Of a DNA stretch of 14,858 bases, positions 1 to 7,100 are shown in pieces. How positions within the stretch are numbered: position 1 is the stretch's first letter; the number at the start of each line of letters is the position of its first letter. The notes beneath the pieces were generated by a model. It was not told where the DNA came from. It saw only the letters and a list, made by a program, of their open reading frames with translations, and searched no databases. Origin of the DNA: VGEM01 sp033764265 (GTDB taxonomy: Bacteria > Pseudomonadota > Alphaproteobacteria > Rhodospirillales > Rhodospirillaceae); NCBI GenBank assembly GCA_033764265.1, contig JANRJB010000089.1:1-14858 (forward strand), in the 5' to 3' direction. A program made the position numbers and the translations under genes.

Positions 1-1110
1 ATGGGCGGCGCCATGCCGGTGACCGTGGCCAAGCCGATCGTGAAGGAAATCACCGAATGGGATGAGTACACCGGACGGTTCGAGGCCATGCAGTCGGTCG
101 AAGTGCGCGCCCGAGTCAGCGGCTACCTGACCCGGATCAACTTTACCGACGGTCAGATGGTCGAGCAGGGCCAGCTCCTTTTCGAAATCGATCCCCGGCC
201 CTATCAGGCGACCGTCGATCAAGCCAGGGCCGCGCTGGCGCGGGCTCAAACTCAACAGCAGTTGGCGACCAACGACCTGGAACGGGCCGAACGCCTGCTC
301 CAGACGCGGGCGATATCGGTCGAGGAGTACGACAGCCGCCAGCAGCGGAAGAAGGACGCCGACGCCGCGGTGGATGGGTCTAAAGCAGCGTTGCGGACCG
401 CAGAGCTCGATCTCGAATTCACGCGCATCACGGCGCCGGTCAGCGGCCGCATCGGCGCCAAGCAGATCGATGTCGGCAATCTGGTCGCGGGGGGCAACGT
501 CAATGCCTCGCTGCTGACCACTATCGTGTCGCTCGATCCGATCCGCTTCGTTTTCGATGCCAGCGAACTGGCCTACCTGCGCTATAGCCGGTTGTCCGAA
601 ACCGGCGAACGCGCCAGCTCGCGCGATGCGGCGAACCCGGTCTACGTGCGGCTGTCGGACGAAACGACATGGACCCGCCGCGGCACGATGGATTTCGTCG
701 ACAACCAGGTGAATGCGCGCACCGGAACCATACGCGGGCGCGCGATATTTCCCAACCCGGACCTGTTCCTCACGCCCGGAGTCTTCGGCCGTCTGCGCCT
801 CATCGGCACGACCGTCAAGAATGCGGTGCTGATCCCCGACGACGCGGTGCTGAGCGATCAGGCCCGCAAAGTCGTGGCGATCGTCGACAGTTCGGGAACG
901 GTCGCCTTCAAACCCGTCGTGCTTGGCCCGCTGGTCGATGGTTTGCGCGTGGTCCGCGAGGGGCTCGGCGCCGATGAACGCATCATCATCAATGGCCTGC
1001 AGCGCGCCCGGCCCGGCGGTAAGGTGATCCCGACCGAAGGCCAGATTGCCGACGCGGGAACGCCGGCGCCAGAGGCCGGTGACGCTGCGGCAGGACGCCA
1101 GGCGCCATGA
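1..1110 (+). CDS. RND efflux periplasmic adaptor (membrane fusion protein, MexE/AcrA type), 5'-partial
   Basis: This is the periplasmic adaptor that bridges an RND pump and its outer-membrane channel. The visible 369 residues begin directly at the mature N-terminal strand (ITEWDEYTGRFEA), which in MexE-like proteins follows the signal peptide. No leader or lipobox is visible, so the true start is almost certainly upstream of base 1. Domain order is: first half of the lipoyl domain (about 35-68, with RVSGYL and GQLLFEIDPRPY), an alanine/glutamine-rich helical hairpin (about 70-135) that would contact the channel, second lipoyl half (about 138-180, FTRITAPVSGRIG), beta-barrel (about 185-275), and membrane-proximal domain (about 275-350). 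The C-terminal tail is rich in Ala, Pro and Gly. The stop codon overlaps the transporter start as ATGA, so the two are probably translationally coupled. The family assignment is secure; the exported drug or metabolite cannot be told. Confidence 0.93.
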   Translation: MGGAMPVTVAKPIVKEITEWDEYTGRFEAMQSVEVRARVSGYLTRINFTDGQMVEQGQLLFEIDPRPYQATVDQARAALARAQTQQQLATNDLERAERLLQTRAISVEEYDSRQQRKKDADAAVDGSKAALRTAELDLEFTRITAPVSGRIGAKQIDVGNLVAGGNVNASLLTTIVSLDPIRFVFDASELAYLRYSRLSETGERASSRDAANPVYVRLSDETTWTRRGTMDFVDNQVNARTGTIRGRAIFPNPDLFLTPGVFGRLRLIGTTVKNAVLIPDDAVLSDQARKVVAIVDSSGTVAFKPVVLGPLVDGLRVVREGLGADERIIINGLQRARPGGKVIPTEGQIADAGTPAPEAGDAAAGRQAP

Positions 1111-4100
1111 AGTTCTCTCACTTTTTCGTCGATCGCCCGATCTTCACGGGCGTGCTGTCGATCCTGATCATGCTGATCGGGAGCGCTGCCTACTTCGCGC
1201 TGCCGGTCTCGCAGTATCCCGAGGTCGCGCCGCCCAACATCGTCGTCACGGCCAGTTATCCTGGCGCAAGCGCCGAGGTCGTGGCCAACGCGGTCGCCGC
1301 GCCGCTGGAGCAGGAAATCAACGGCGTCGAGGGCATGTTGTATATGCTTTCGCAGTCCACCGCCGACGGCCTCTTGACGATTACGGTGACCTTCGAGCTG
1401 GGCACCGACCTCGACATGGCTCAAGTCCTGGTCCAGAACCGCGTCGCCATCGCCCAGCCGCGCCTGCCCGAGGAAGTGCAGCGGCTTGGCGTCAATACCA
1501 AGAAGAACTCGCCGGATCTGATGATGGTCGTGCACATCGTTTCGCCGGACCGGACCTACGATCAGCTCTATCTGTCCAATTTCGCCTCACTGCGCGTGAA
1601 GGATGTCCTGGGCCGAATTGATGGCATCGGCGACGTGCAGATTTTCGGGGCGCGGGATTACTCGATGCGGGTCTGGCTCGATCCCGACCGGATCTCCTCG
1701 CTCGGCCTGACCGCGGGCGACGTCGTTTCGGCGCTGCGGGCGCAGAATATCCAGGTCGCCTCGGGCGTGCTCAATCAGCCGCCGATGCCCGATCCCGGCG
1801 CGTTCCAATTGAACGTGCAGACCCTCGGCCGGCTGTCGGCGCCCGAGCAGTTCGGCGAGGTGATCGTCAAGACCGACGATCAAGGCCGATTGATCCGGGT
1901 GAGCGACATCGCCCGCGTCGAGATCGGCGCGCGCGACTACATGACCAACTCCTATCTCAACGGCCAGGAAGCCGTTGCGATGGTGATCTTCCAGCGTCCG
2001 GGTTCGAACGCGCTGGCCACTGCCGCCGAAATCCGGCGCACCATGGACAGTTTGGCGGCGGAGTTCCCCAAAGGGGTCGAGTATCGCGTGGTCTACAATC
2101 CGACCGAGTTCATCCAGCAATCGGTCGACGCGGTCACGACGACGATCTTCGAAGCCATCGCCCTGGTCGTGATCGTCGTGTTCGTGTTTCTGCAGACATG
2201 GCGCGCCGCCGTGATCCCGATCGTGGCGATCCCGGTTTCGTTGGTCGGCACCTTCGCCGTGATGGCGGCGTTCGGATTCTCGCTGAATACACTGTCGCTG
2301 TTCGGGCTGGTGCTTGCCATCGGCATCGTCGTCGACGATGCGATCGTCGTCGTCGAGAATGTCGAGCGGCATATCGAGGGCGGAATGGCGCCCAAGGACG
2401 CCGCGCACCGGACGATGGACGAAGTCGGCGGCGCGCTGGTGTCGATCGCCCTTGTTCTGGCTGCCGTTTTCGTCCCGACCGCCATGGTGCCCGGCATCAC
2501 CGGCGAATTCTATCGCCAGTTCGCGTTGACCATCGCCGTCGCGACGCTCATCTCGTGCTTCGTGTCGCTGACCCTCAGCCCGGCATTGTCGGGCATCCTC
2601 CTGAAGGCCAAAAATCAGCACGGCCATGGATCGATACGCGGGCTCGATGCATTCTTCGCGACGTTTAATCGCGCGATCGAGCGATTGTCGTCCGGCTACG
2701 GGCGCACCATCCGCCGGCTGGTGCGCATGTCGGCGATTGTCATGGTCGGCTATGGCGGCCTGCTGGCGTTGACTTGGGGCGGGTTTGCGGTCACGCCCGG
2801 GGGCTTCGTGCCGGCGCAGGACCAAGGCTACCTGATCGTCGCGATCCAGCTTCCGCCGGGGTCGTCGCTGCAGCGCACCGACGCGGTTGTTCAGCGCGTC
2901 AACGATCAACTGCTGGCCACCAGGGGCGTCATCAATACCGTCGCGTTCGCGGGGTTTTCGGGCGCCACGTTCACCAACGACACCAGTGCGGCGGCAATTT
3001 TCGCGGGCCTGGACAGTTTCGACAATCGCCAGGCGCAAGGCATCGGATACGACCAGCTAGTCGGGGAAATCCGCGGCAAGCTGTTCGGGATCGAGGAAGC
3101 GTTCGTGTTCGTCATTCCGCCCCCGCCAATCCAGGGCATCGGCAACGGCGGCGGCTTCAAGATGATGGTTCAGGACCGTGCCGGACGCGGCCCAGAAGCC
3201 CTCAAAGCCGCGACTCAGGAACTGGCCGCTGCGGCAAACCAGACCCCCGGGCTGGTCGGCGTCTTTTCGTTTTTCGATACGTCGAACCCCCAAATCTATG
3301 TCGACATCGACCGCGCCAAGGCCGAAATGCTGGGCGTGCCGGTGAACAACGTGTTCGAGGCGCTGTCGGTCTACCTCGGCTCCGCGTTCGTCAACGACTT
3401 CAACCTGTTCGGCCGCACCTACCAGGTGCGTGCCCAGGCCGACTCGGAATTCCGCCGCACGGCCGAGGACATCGCCAATCTGCGCACACGCAATGCCGCC
3501 GGCGATATGGTGCCGCTGGGAGCGGTCGCGACATTCGCCGACATCTCCGCGCCCTATCGGGTACCCCGCTACAACCTGTATCCGGCGGCCGAGCTGCAAG
3601 GCGACCGGCTGCCCGGTTTCAGCAGCGGCCAGGCGCTGGCGACGATGGAGGACCTGGCCCAGCGCGTGCTGCCGGCCGGCTTCGGTTACGACTGGACCGA
3701 ACTGGCTTATCAGGAAAAGAACGTGGGCGGCAGCGCCGCCTTGATTTTTGTGTTCGCCGTTGTCGTCGTGTTTCTGGTGCTGGCGGCCCAGTACGAAAGC
3801 TGGACGCTGCCGCTGGCGGTGATCTTGATCGTGCCGATGTGCCTGCTGGCGTCGTTGGCGGGGCTGCTCCTGCGGGGCATGGACAACGACATCATGACGC
3901 AAATCGGGTTCGTGGTGCTGGTCGGGCTGGCCTGCAAGAACGCGATCCTGATCGTCGAGTTCGCCGCCCAGGCCGAGCGCGATGGTGCGGACCGAATCGA
4001 AGCGGCCGCGCAAGCCGGCCGCACGCGTCTTCGGCCGATCCTGATGACTTCGTTCGCATTCATCCTTGGCGTCGTCCCGCTCATGATTGCTGAAGGGGCA

Positions 4101-4286
4101 GGGGCCGAAATGCGCCAGGCACTTGGCACCGCCGTCTTCAGCGGAATGTTGGGCGTGACGCTTTTCGGCCTGATTCTGACCCCGGTTTTCTTCACGTTGT
4201 GCAGGCGACTCTCCGACCTGGGCCATTCGATTGCCGGTTCTGGCGCGCCTCCTGCGAAAGCCGATGGTCACGAGGCGTCGAAATGA
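1107..4286 (+). CDS. RND/HAE1 inner-membrane efflux transporter (MexF/AcrB-like)
   Basis: This is the proton-driven inner-membrane pump of a tripartite efflux system, expected to work as a trimer. Its 1059 residues are full length for the HAE1 family. It opens with the typical MKFSHFFVDRPIFTGVLSI, in which the first membrane helix begins around residue 10, followed by the first large periplasmic loop (YPEVAPPNIVV, YPGASAEVV). The second membrane block contains GIVVDDAIVVVENVER, whose Asp410 and Asp411 match AcrB Asp407/Asp408. A second periplasmic loop and third helix block carry Lys944 (GLACKNAILIVEFA) and Arg974 (in RLRPILMTS), matching AcrB Lys940 and Arg971. The proton relay therefore looks intact. 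The gene overlaps both neighbours by ATGA, as expected for adaptor-pump-channel operons. It is closest in feel to MexF-type pumps, which often export aromatic or amphiphilic compounds, but substrate assignment is not possible from sequence. Confidence 0.96.
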   Translation: MKFSHFFVDRPIFTGVLSILIMLIGSAAYFALPVSQYPEVAPPNIVVTASYPGASAEVVANAVAAPLEQEINGVEGMLYMLSQSTADGLLTITVTFELGTDLDMAQVLVQNRVAIAQPRLPEEVQRLGVNTKKNSPDLMMVVHIVSPDRTYDQLYLSNFASLRVKDVLGRIDGIGDVQIFGARDYSMRVWLDPDRISSLGLTAGDVVSALRAQNIQVASGVLNQPPMPDPGAFQLNVQTLGRLSAPEQFGEVIVKTDDQGRLIRVSDIARVEIGARDYMTNSYLNGQEAVAMVIFQRPGSNALATAAEIRRTMDSLAAEFPKGVEYRVVYNPTEFIQQSVDAVTTTIFEAIALVVIVVFVFLQTWRAAVIPIVAIPVSLVGTFAVMAAFGFSLNTLSLFGLVLAIGIVVDDAIVVVENVERHIEGGMAPKDAAHRTMDEVGGALVSIALVLAAVFVPTAMVPGITGEFYRQFALTIAVATLISCFVSLTLSPALSGILLKAKNQHGHGSIRGLDAFFATFNRAIERLSSGYGRTIRRLVRMSAIVMVGYGGLLALTWGGFAVTPGGFVPAQDQGYLIVAIQLPPGSSLQRTDAVVQRVNDQLLATRGVINTVAFAGFSGATFTNDTSAAAIFAGLDSFDNRQAQGIGYDQLVGEIRGKLFGIEEAFVFVIPPPPIQGIGNGGGFKMMVQDRAGRGPEALKAATQELAAAANQTPGLVGVFSFFDTSNPQIYVDIDRAKAEMLGVPVNNVFEALSVYLGSAFVNDFNLFGRTYQVRAQADSEFRRTAEDIANLRTRNAAGDMVPLGAVATFADISAPYRVPRYNLYPAAELQGDRLPGFSSGQALATMEDLAQRVLPAGFGYDWTELAYQEKNVGGSAALIFVFAVVVVFLVLAAQYESWTLPLAVILIVPMCLLASLAGLLLRGMDNDIMTQIGFVVLVGLACKNAILIVEFAAQAERDGADRIEAAAQAGRTRLRPILMTSFAFILGVVPLMIAEGAGAEMRQALGTAVFSGMLGVTLFGLILTPVFFTLCRRLSDLGHSIAGSGAPPAKADGHEASK

Positions 4287-5713
4287 TTCCGGCGCAAAAA
4301 TTCCTGCCGTGCGTCGCGTGCCTGCTTCTCGCCGGGTGCCTTGGCAGGGTCGGGCCCGATTATCAACCTCCCAGCACCCCGGATATCGCGCGGTTTGCCG
4401 CCGCCAACGACGCTGCCGCATTCTTATCCGATCCGACACCAACGCAATGGTGGCGCGTCCTCAACGATGCTCGGTTGAATCGGCTTGTCGAACGGGCGCT
4501 TGAAAGCAACAACGACGTCAAGGTGGCCCAGGCGAACTTGCGCGCGGCTCGTGCCGCATTGGCCGCGCAACGCGGCGGTCTGTTTCCACAACTGAATGCC
4601 GGAGCGGCCTACGCCCGCACGCGCCCAGCGGCCGCGGCCCAAGGGGTCTCGGCGGTTGCCGCCGACGCCGACAGCTTTGACGCCGGCTTCGATGCGTCAT
4701 GGGAACTGGACGTGTTCGGTCGCGTGTCCCGTTCGGTCGAAGCCGCTACCGCCAGTGCGGCTGCGGCCGAGGCGCGGCTCGACGACATGCGCGTGTCGAT
4801 CGCGGCCGACACCGCGCGCGCATATGTCGACCTGCGAGGCGCCCAGCAACGACTCAACGTGGCCAGAAGAAACGCCGAGAATCAGAAAGGAACCTATGAG
4901 CTCACCGTCCAATTGAGTGAGGGTGGCCGAGGGTCTGATCTCGACGTGGCGCGCGCTCGCGCGCAGTACGAAACCACGTTGGCCGGGATCGCCTCGCTCG
5001 AGGCGGCTGAGGACTCAGCGCGGTTCCGGCTGGCGGTATTGACCGGCGATCCGCCGTCGACCATCGACCAGTCCGCGCAAGACTACGAAGCGCCGGCGCC
5101 GGAGATTCCGCGCGTACCGGAAACCGTGGCCATCGGCGATCCTGCATCGATGCTGCGCCAACGTCCCGATATCCGAGCCGCGGAGCGCGAGGTCGCCGCC
5201 GCGACGGCCCGCATCGGCGTGGCGACAGCCGACTTGTTTCCACGCATCGATTTAATCGGCTCGATCGGATTGAGCGCGCTGGGGGGTGACCTGTTCAACG
5301 ACGACGCTGCGTTTCGTTTCGCTGCCGGCCCCTCACTCTCGTGGACCGTGTTTGCCGGCGGCCGGGTCCGGGCGCTCGTCGAACAGGCGGACGCGCAAGC
5401 CGCGGCGCAGCTGGCGCGGTACGACGCGGTTGTCCTGGCAGCGCTGGAAGACGCCGAGAACGCGCTCAGCCGCTATAGCCGCGAGCGGATCCGGTTCGGC
5501 AACCTGACGGCCGCCGCCGATGCCAGCGCACGCGCGGCCGACTTGGCCGAGCAACGATACCGCGGCGGAGTCGACAGCTTCCTGAATGTCCTGGATGCTC
5601 AACGCAGCCTCTTGGCCAGCGAGGATGCGGCGGTCCAGAGTCAGATCGCGACGACCACCCAGTTCATCGCGATTTACAAGGCGCTCGGTCTGGGCTGGTC
5701 GGCGTCCCCGTAA
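4283..5713 (+). CDS. Outer-membrane efflux lipoprotein (NodT/OprM family channel)
   Basis: This is the outer-membrane exit duct for the pump encoded just upstream. I place the start at 4283, where the ATG overlaps the transporter stop as ATGA and a GAGG at 4272-4275 sits 7 bases ahead. An in-frame start 84 bases further upstream would put an unlikely extension before the signal peptide. The 476-residue product has a lipoprotein leader ending in a lipobox (LLAGC, lipidated Cys19), then VGPDYQPP, typical of NodT/OprM proteins. Two repeated TolC-like halves follow. The first contains WWRVLNDARLNRLVERAL, LFPQLNAGAAYART and WELDVFGRVSRSVEAA. The second contains LRQRPDIRAAEREVAAATARIGVA, LFPRIDLIGSIGLSALGG, SWTVFAGGRVRALVEQA and RYRGGVDSFLNVLDAQRSLL. 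It would form a trimeric barrel with a periplasmic alpha-helical tunnel. Nothing suggests truncation. Confidence 0.95.
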   Translation: MIPAQKFLPCVACLLLAGCLGRVGPDYQPPSTPDIARFAAANDAAAFLSDPTPTQWWRVLNDARLNRLVERALESNNDVKVAQANLRAARAALAAQRGGLFPQLNAGAAYARTRPAAAAQGVSAVAADADSFDAGFDASWELDVFGRVSRSVEAATASAAAAEARLDDMRVSIAADTARAYVDLRGAQQRLNVARRNAENQKGTYELTVQLSEGGRGSDLDVARARAQYETTLAGIASLEAAEDSARFRLAVLTGDPPSTIDQSAQDYEAPAPEIPRVPETVAIGDPASMLRQRPDIRAAEREVAAATARIGVATADLFPRIDLIGSIGLSALGGDLFNDDAAFRFAAGPSLSWTVFAGGRVRALVEQADAQAAAQLARYDAVVLAALEDAENALSRYSRERIRFGNLTAAADASARAADLAEQRYRGGVDSFLNVLDAQRSLLASEDAAVQSQIATTTQFIAIYKALGLGWSASP

Positions 5714-5844
5714 CGCATTGCAAGCGTCTTCACTGTTGATCGAAGCCAGATCGATCCGCCGAAAGCGTCGCCCATCGGCGCGGCCCGGTCGTTCTTGCCT
5801 GAAATGTCCATTGAGGTCTGCCCCACTTCAGCGTGCCGGCCTGG

Positions 5845-5868
5845 GCGCGAGCGATGTCCCACTCGCGC
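5845..5868. repeat. Short inverted repeat (7-bp arms)
   Basis: GCGCGAG (5845-5851) is followed, after 10 bases, by its exact reverse complement CTCGCGC (5862-5868). No T-run follows. It may be an operator, the first part of a two-hairpin transcription stop, or chance in GC-rich DNA. Confidence 0.3.
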
Positions 5869-5878
5869 GGTTGCGGCT

Positions 5879-5900
5879 AGGCTGTCCTTCGGTACGGCCT
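5879..5900 (+). terminator. Possible terminator hairpin with TTCG tetraloop after the efflux operon
   Basis: AGGCTGTCC-TTCG-GTACGGCCT style pairing: bases 5879-5887 can pair with 5892-5900 around a TTCG loop (5888-5891), with one G-T wobble (5883/5896) and one mismatch (5886/5893). A C(UUCG)G-closed loop is an unusually stable tetraloop and is common in bacterial terminators. Only two T residues follow the stem, so a strong intrinsic terminator is doubtful. Its place, about 165 bases after the channel stop codon and before the next gene, fits the end of an operon. Confidence 0.35.
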
Positions 5901-6045
5901 TGCCAGGTCAGCGCCAGTTTTCATGGGCTTGGCCGAGAAATTCTTAAGTGTCTGATATCGCGATCAAAAACAACGATCGACGTCCGCGACAGATTGCCTG
6001 CCCCCGATATAGGATTGGCGCGGAAGTTCGATTTGGAGAAGGCGA

Positions 6046-6933
6046 ATGTCTGGCAAGCGGCTGCTGGTCTTGTACATGGCGGTCCCACTTGCGCTGGCCC
6101 TGTTCAACGGCCTGCGTGGATCGATCTGGGCGCCAGACATTGGCACGGCGAAGACCTTCCTGATGTTCGCGGCGTGCAGCTTGCCGTTGTGGTTGTTCAG
6201 CGCCGGCTTGGCCCATGGCCTGCTTCCGGTCGTGCAAAAGGTCGGCGGGCATCCGATCATCGCCCTGATGGTGACGTCGATCGTCGCCGTGCCGCTGAGT
6301 TACGCCATCGTTCTTGTGTTCATCACCATGTTCGGCCACTCGTTTCCGGGGCTCGAAAACGCGCTCGAGTCGGATGGACGGGCCATGGTCGGCGGGTTCT
6401 GGGGTTACGTTTCGAGCCCACGAGGCCTTATGGTCGTGCCGCTGTTGATCGTCGCGCATTGGGTATACGAGGTCGCGACCGGCGAGGTCGTGTTTTACCC
6501 AGGCTTCATCAAGAACGCCGGCGCACCGTCCGCGACGGCCGCGAACTCGCACGTGGCATCACCGCAGTCCGAGCCGGGTTTCTTCAAGAAGCTTCGCCCG
6601 GACCTCGGCCGCAACATTCTCGCCCTCGAAGCCCATGAGCACTACATTAAGATCCATACCGATCGCGGCCACGAGTTGATCCATTATCGGTTTGGCGATG
6701 CGGTGCGCGAGCTTGGTGGCACGCCCGGGTTGCAGGTCCACCGCTCGTACTGGGTCGCCCAGGACGCGGTCGTGGCCGTATCGCCGGCGGGGAAGAGCTT
6801 CCGCCTGACCCTCTGCAACGGGTTGACGGTCCCGGTGAGCCTGTCGTTCCGCGGTGCGCTGCAGCAACACCGACTCCTGACTTCGACTCATCAGGAGTTC
6901 ATGGCTGCCTCCGCCCAAAATCCATCAGCATGA
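6046..6933 (+). CDS. Membrane-anchored LytTR-domain transcriptional regulator
   Basis: This is a 295-residue protein with a membrane N-terminal half and a LytTR DNA-binding domain at the C-terminus. Hydrophobic stretches at about 5-22, 37-60, 70-95 and 126-145 suggest four transmembrane helices. A Pro/Ala/Ser-rich linker (about 156-180) leads to the LytTR domain (about 188-280), recognisable from ILALEAHEHYIKIHT, the RFGDAVREL segment, VHRSYWVAQDAVVAV and the closing LTLCNGLTVPVS. No receiver domain and no histidine kinase domain are present, so it would sense a signal in or across the membrane and act on DNA directly. The start has a GGAGAAGG sequence at 6035-6042 just ahead of it. It lies directly before a TonB-dependent receptor, its most obvious candidate target; control of the upstream efflux operon is also possible. 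Fold assignment is strong; signal and targets are inferred. Confidence 0.88.
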   Translation: MSGKRLLVLYMAVPLALALFNGLRGSIWAPDIGTAKTFLMFAACSLPLWLFSAGLAHGLLPVVQKVGGHPIIALMVTSIVAVPLSYAIVLVFITMFGHSFPGLENALESDGRAMVGGFWGYVSSPRGLMVVPLLIVAHWVYEVATGEVVFYPGFIKNAGAPSATAANSHVASPQSEPGFFKKLRPDLGRNILALEAHEHYIKIHTDRGHELIHYRFGDAVRELGGTPGLQVHRSYWVAQDAVVAVSPAGKSFRLTLCNGLTVPVSLSFRGALQQHRLLTSTHQEFMAASAQNPSA

Positions 6934-7052
6934 AAGACGGTTCGTGAAAGTCGCCACTACGTGAGGCGGCGCTCAAGAAAAACACAAGCCTTATCAACGT
7001 ACTGTTCTTGCTCAAAGAGCCGCAGCCACGTTATCGGCTGTCTTCAATTGAG

Positions 7053-7064
7053 TTCGGGCCCGAA
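7053..7064. promoter_or_regulatory. Perfect 12-bp palindrome upstream of the TonB receptor (candidate operator)
   Basis: TTCGGGCCCGAA is identical to its own reverse complement and ends 36 bases before the receptor start codon, in the 167-base gap after the LytTR gene. It is a plausible site for a dimeric repressor or activator, or a small hairpin in the receptor mRNA leader. LytTR proteins usually bind direct repeats, so this may belong to a different regulator. The location is suggestive but function is not shown. Confidence 0.35.
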
Positions 7065-7088
7065 ACACGGCCTGGCGTCCGGTTCATT

Positions 7089-7095
7089 GGGGAGA
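7089..7095 (+). promoter_or_regulatory. Ribosome-binding site fixing the TonB receptor start
   Basis: GGGGAGA lies 5 bases ahead of the ATG at 7101. It decides in favour of that start over a TTG 93 bases upstream, because the product from 7101 begins at once with a signal peptide. Confidence 0.7.
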
Positions 7096-7100
7096 CAGTC

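Larger units (their letters stand above)
5714..6045 (+). other. 332-base intergenic region between efflux operon and LytTR gene
   Basis: I see no gene here. One reading frame stays open across it, but the translation is Arg/Ser-rich, starts inside the channel gene, has no ribosome-binding site and continues out of frame into the LytTR gene, so it is a shadow. The stretch holds a 7-bp inverted repeat (5845-5868), a TTCG-loop hairpin (5879-5900) and a short perfect palindrome ATCGCGAT (5957-5964). The downstream part is noticeably more AT-rich (around 5938-5980), as expected near a promoter for the LytTR gene, but I cannot assign convincing -35 and -10 boxes. Confidence 0.6.

Noticed and set aside
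1587..3038. Long minus-strand open frame of 483 codons within the RND transporter gene
   Set aside because: It is antisense to a clear full-length RND gene, and its His/Arg/Asp-rich composition is typical of a GC-rich shadow frame. The same applies to the 461-codon minus-strand frame at 3057-4442.
2774..4093. 439-codon plus-strand frame inside the RND gene
   Set aside because: It is a frame-shifted shadow of the transporter with Arg/Gly-rich sequence and no family resemblance.
5586..6638. Open frame of 350 codons spanning the intergenic gap
   Set aside because: It overlaps the end of the channel gene and most of the LytTR gene in another frame, is rich in Arg, Ser and Pro, and has no ribosome-binding site or recognisable motif.
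6937..7088. Possible LytTR-type binding repeats (ACGGTTCGT near 6937 and CCGGTTCAT near 7079)
   Set aside because: The two are about 140 bases apart, not a tandem pair with 12-13-base spacing, and each departs from the usual consensus.
7008..7100. Upstream TTG start extending the TonB receptor by 31 residues
   Set aside because: The extension would bury the signal peptide and has no ribosome-binding site; GGGGAGA before the ATG at 7101 decides the start.
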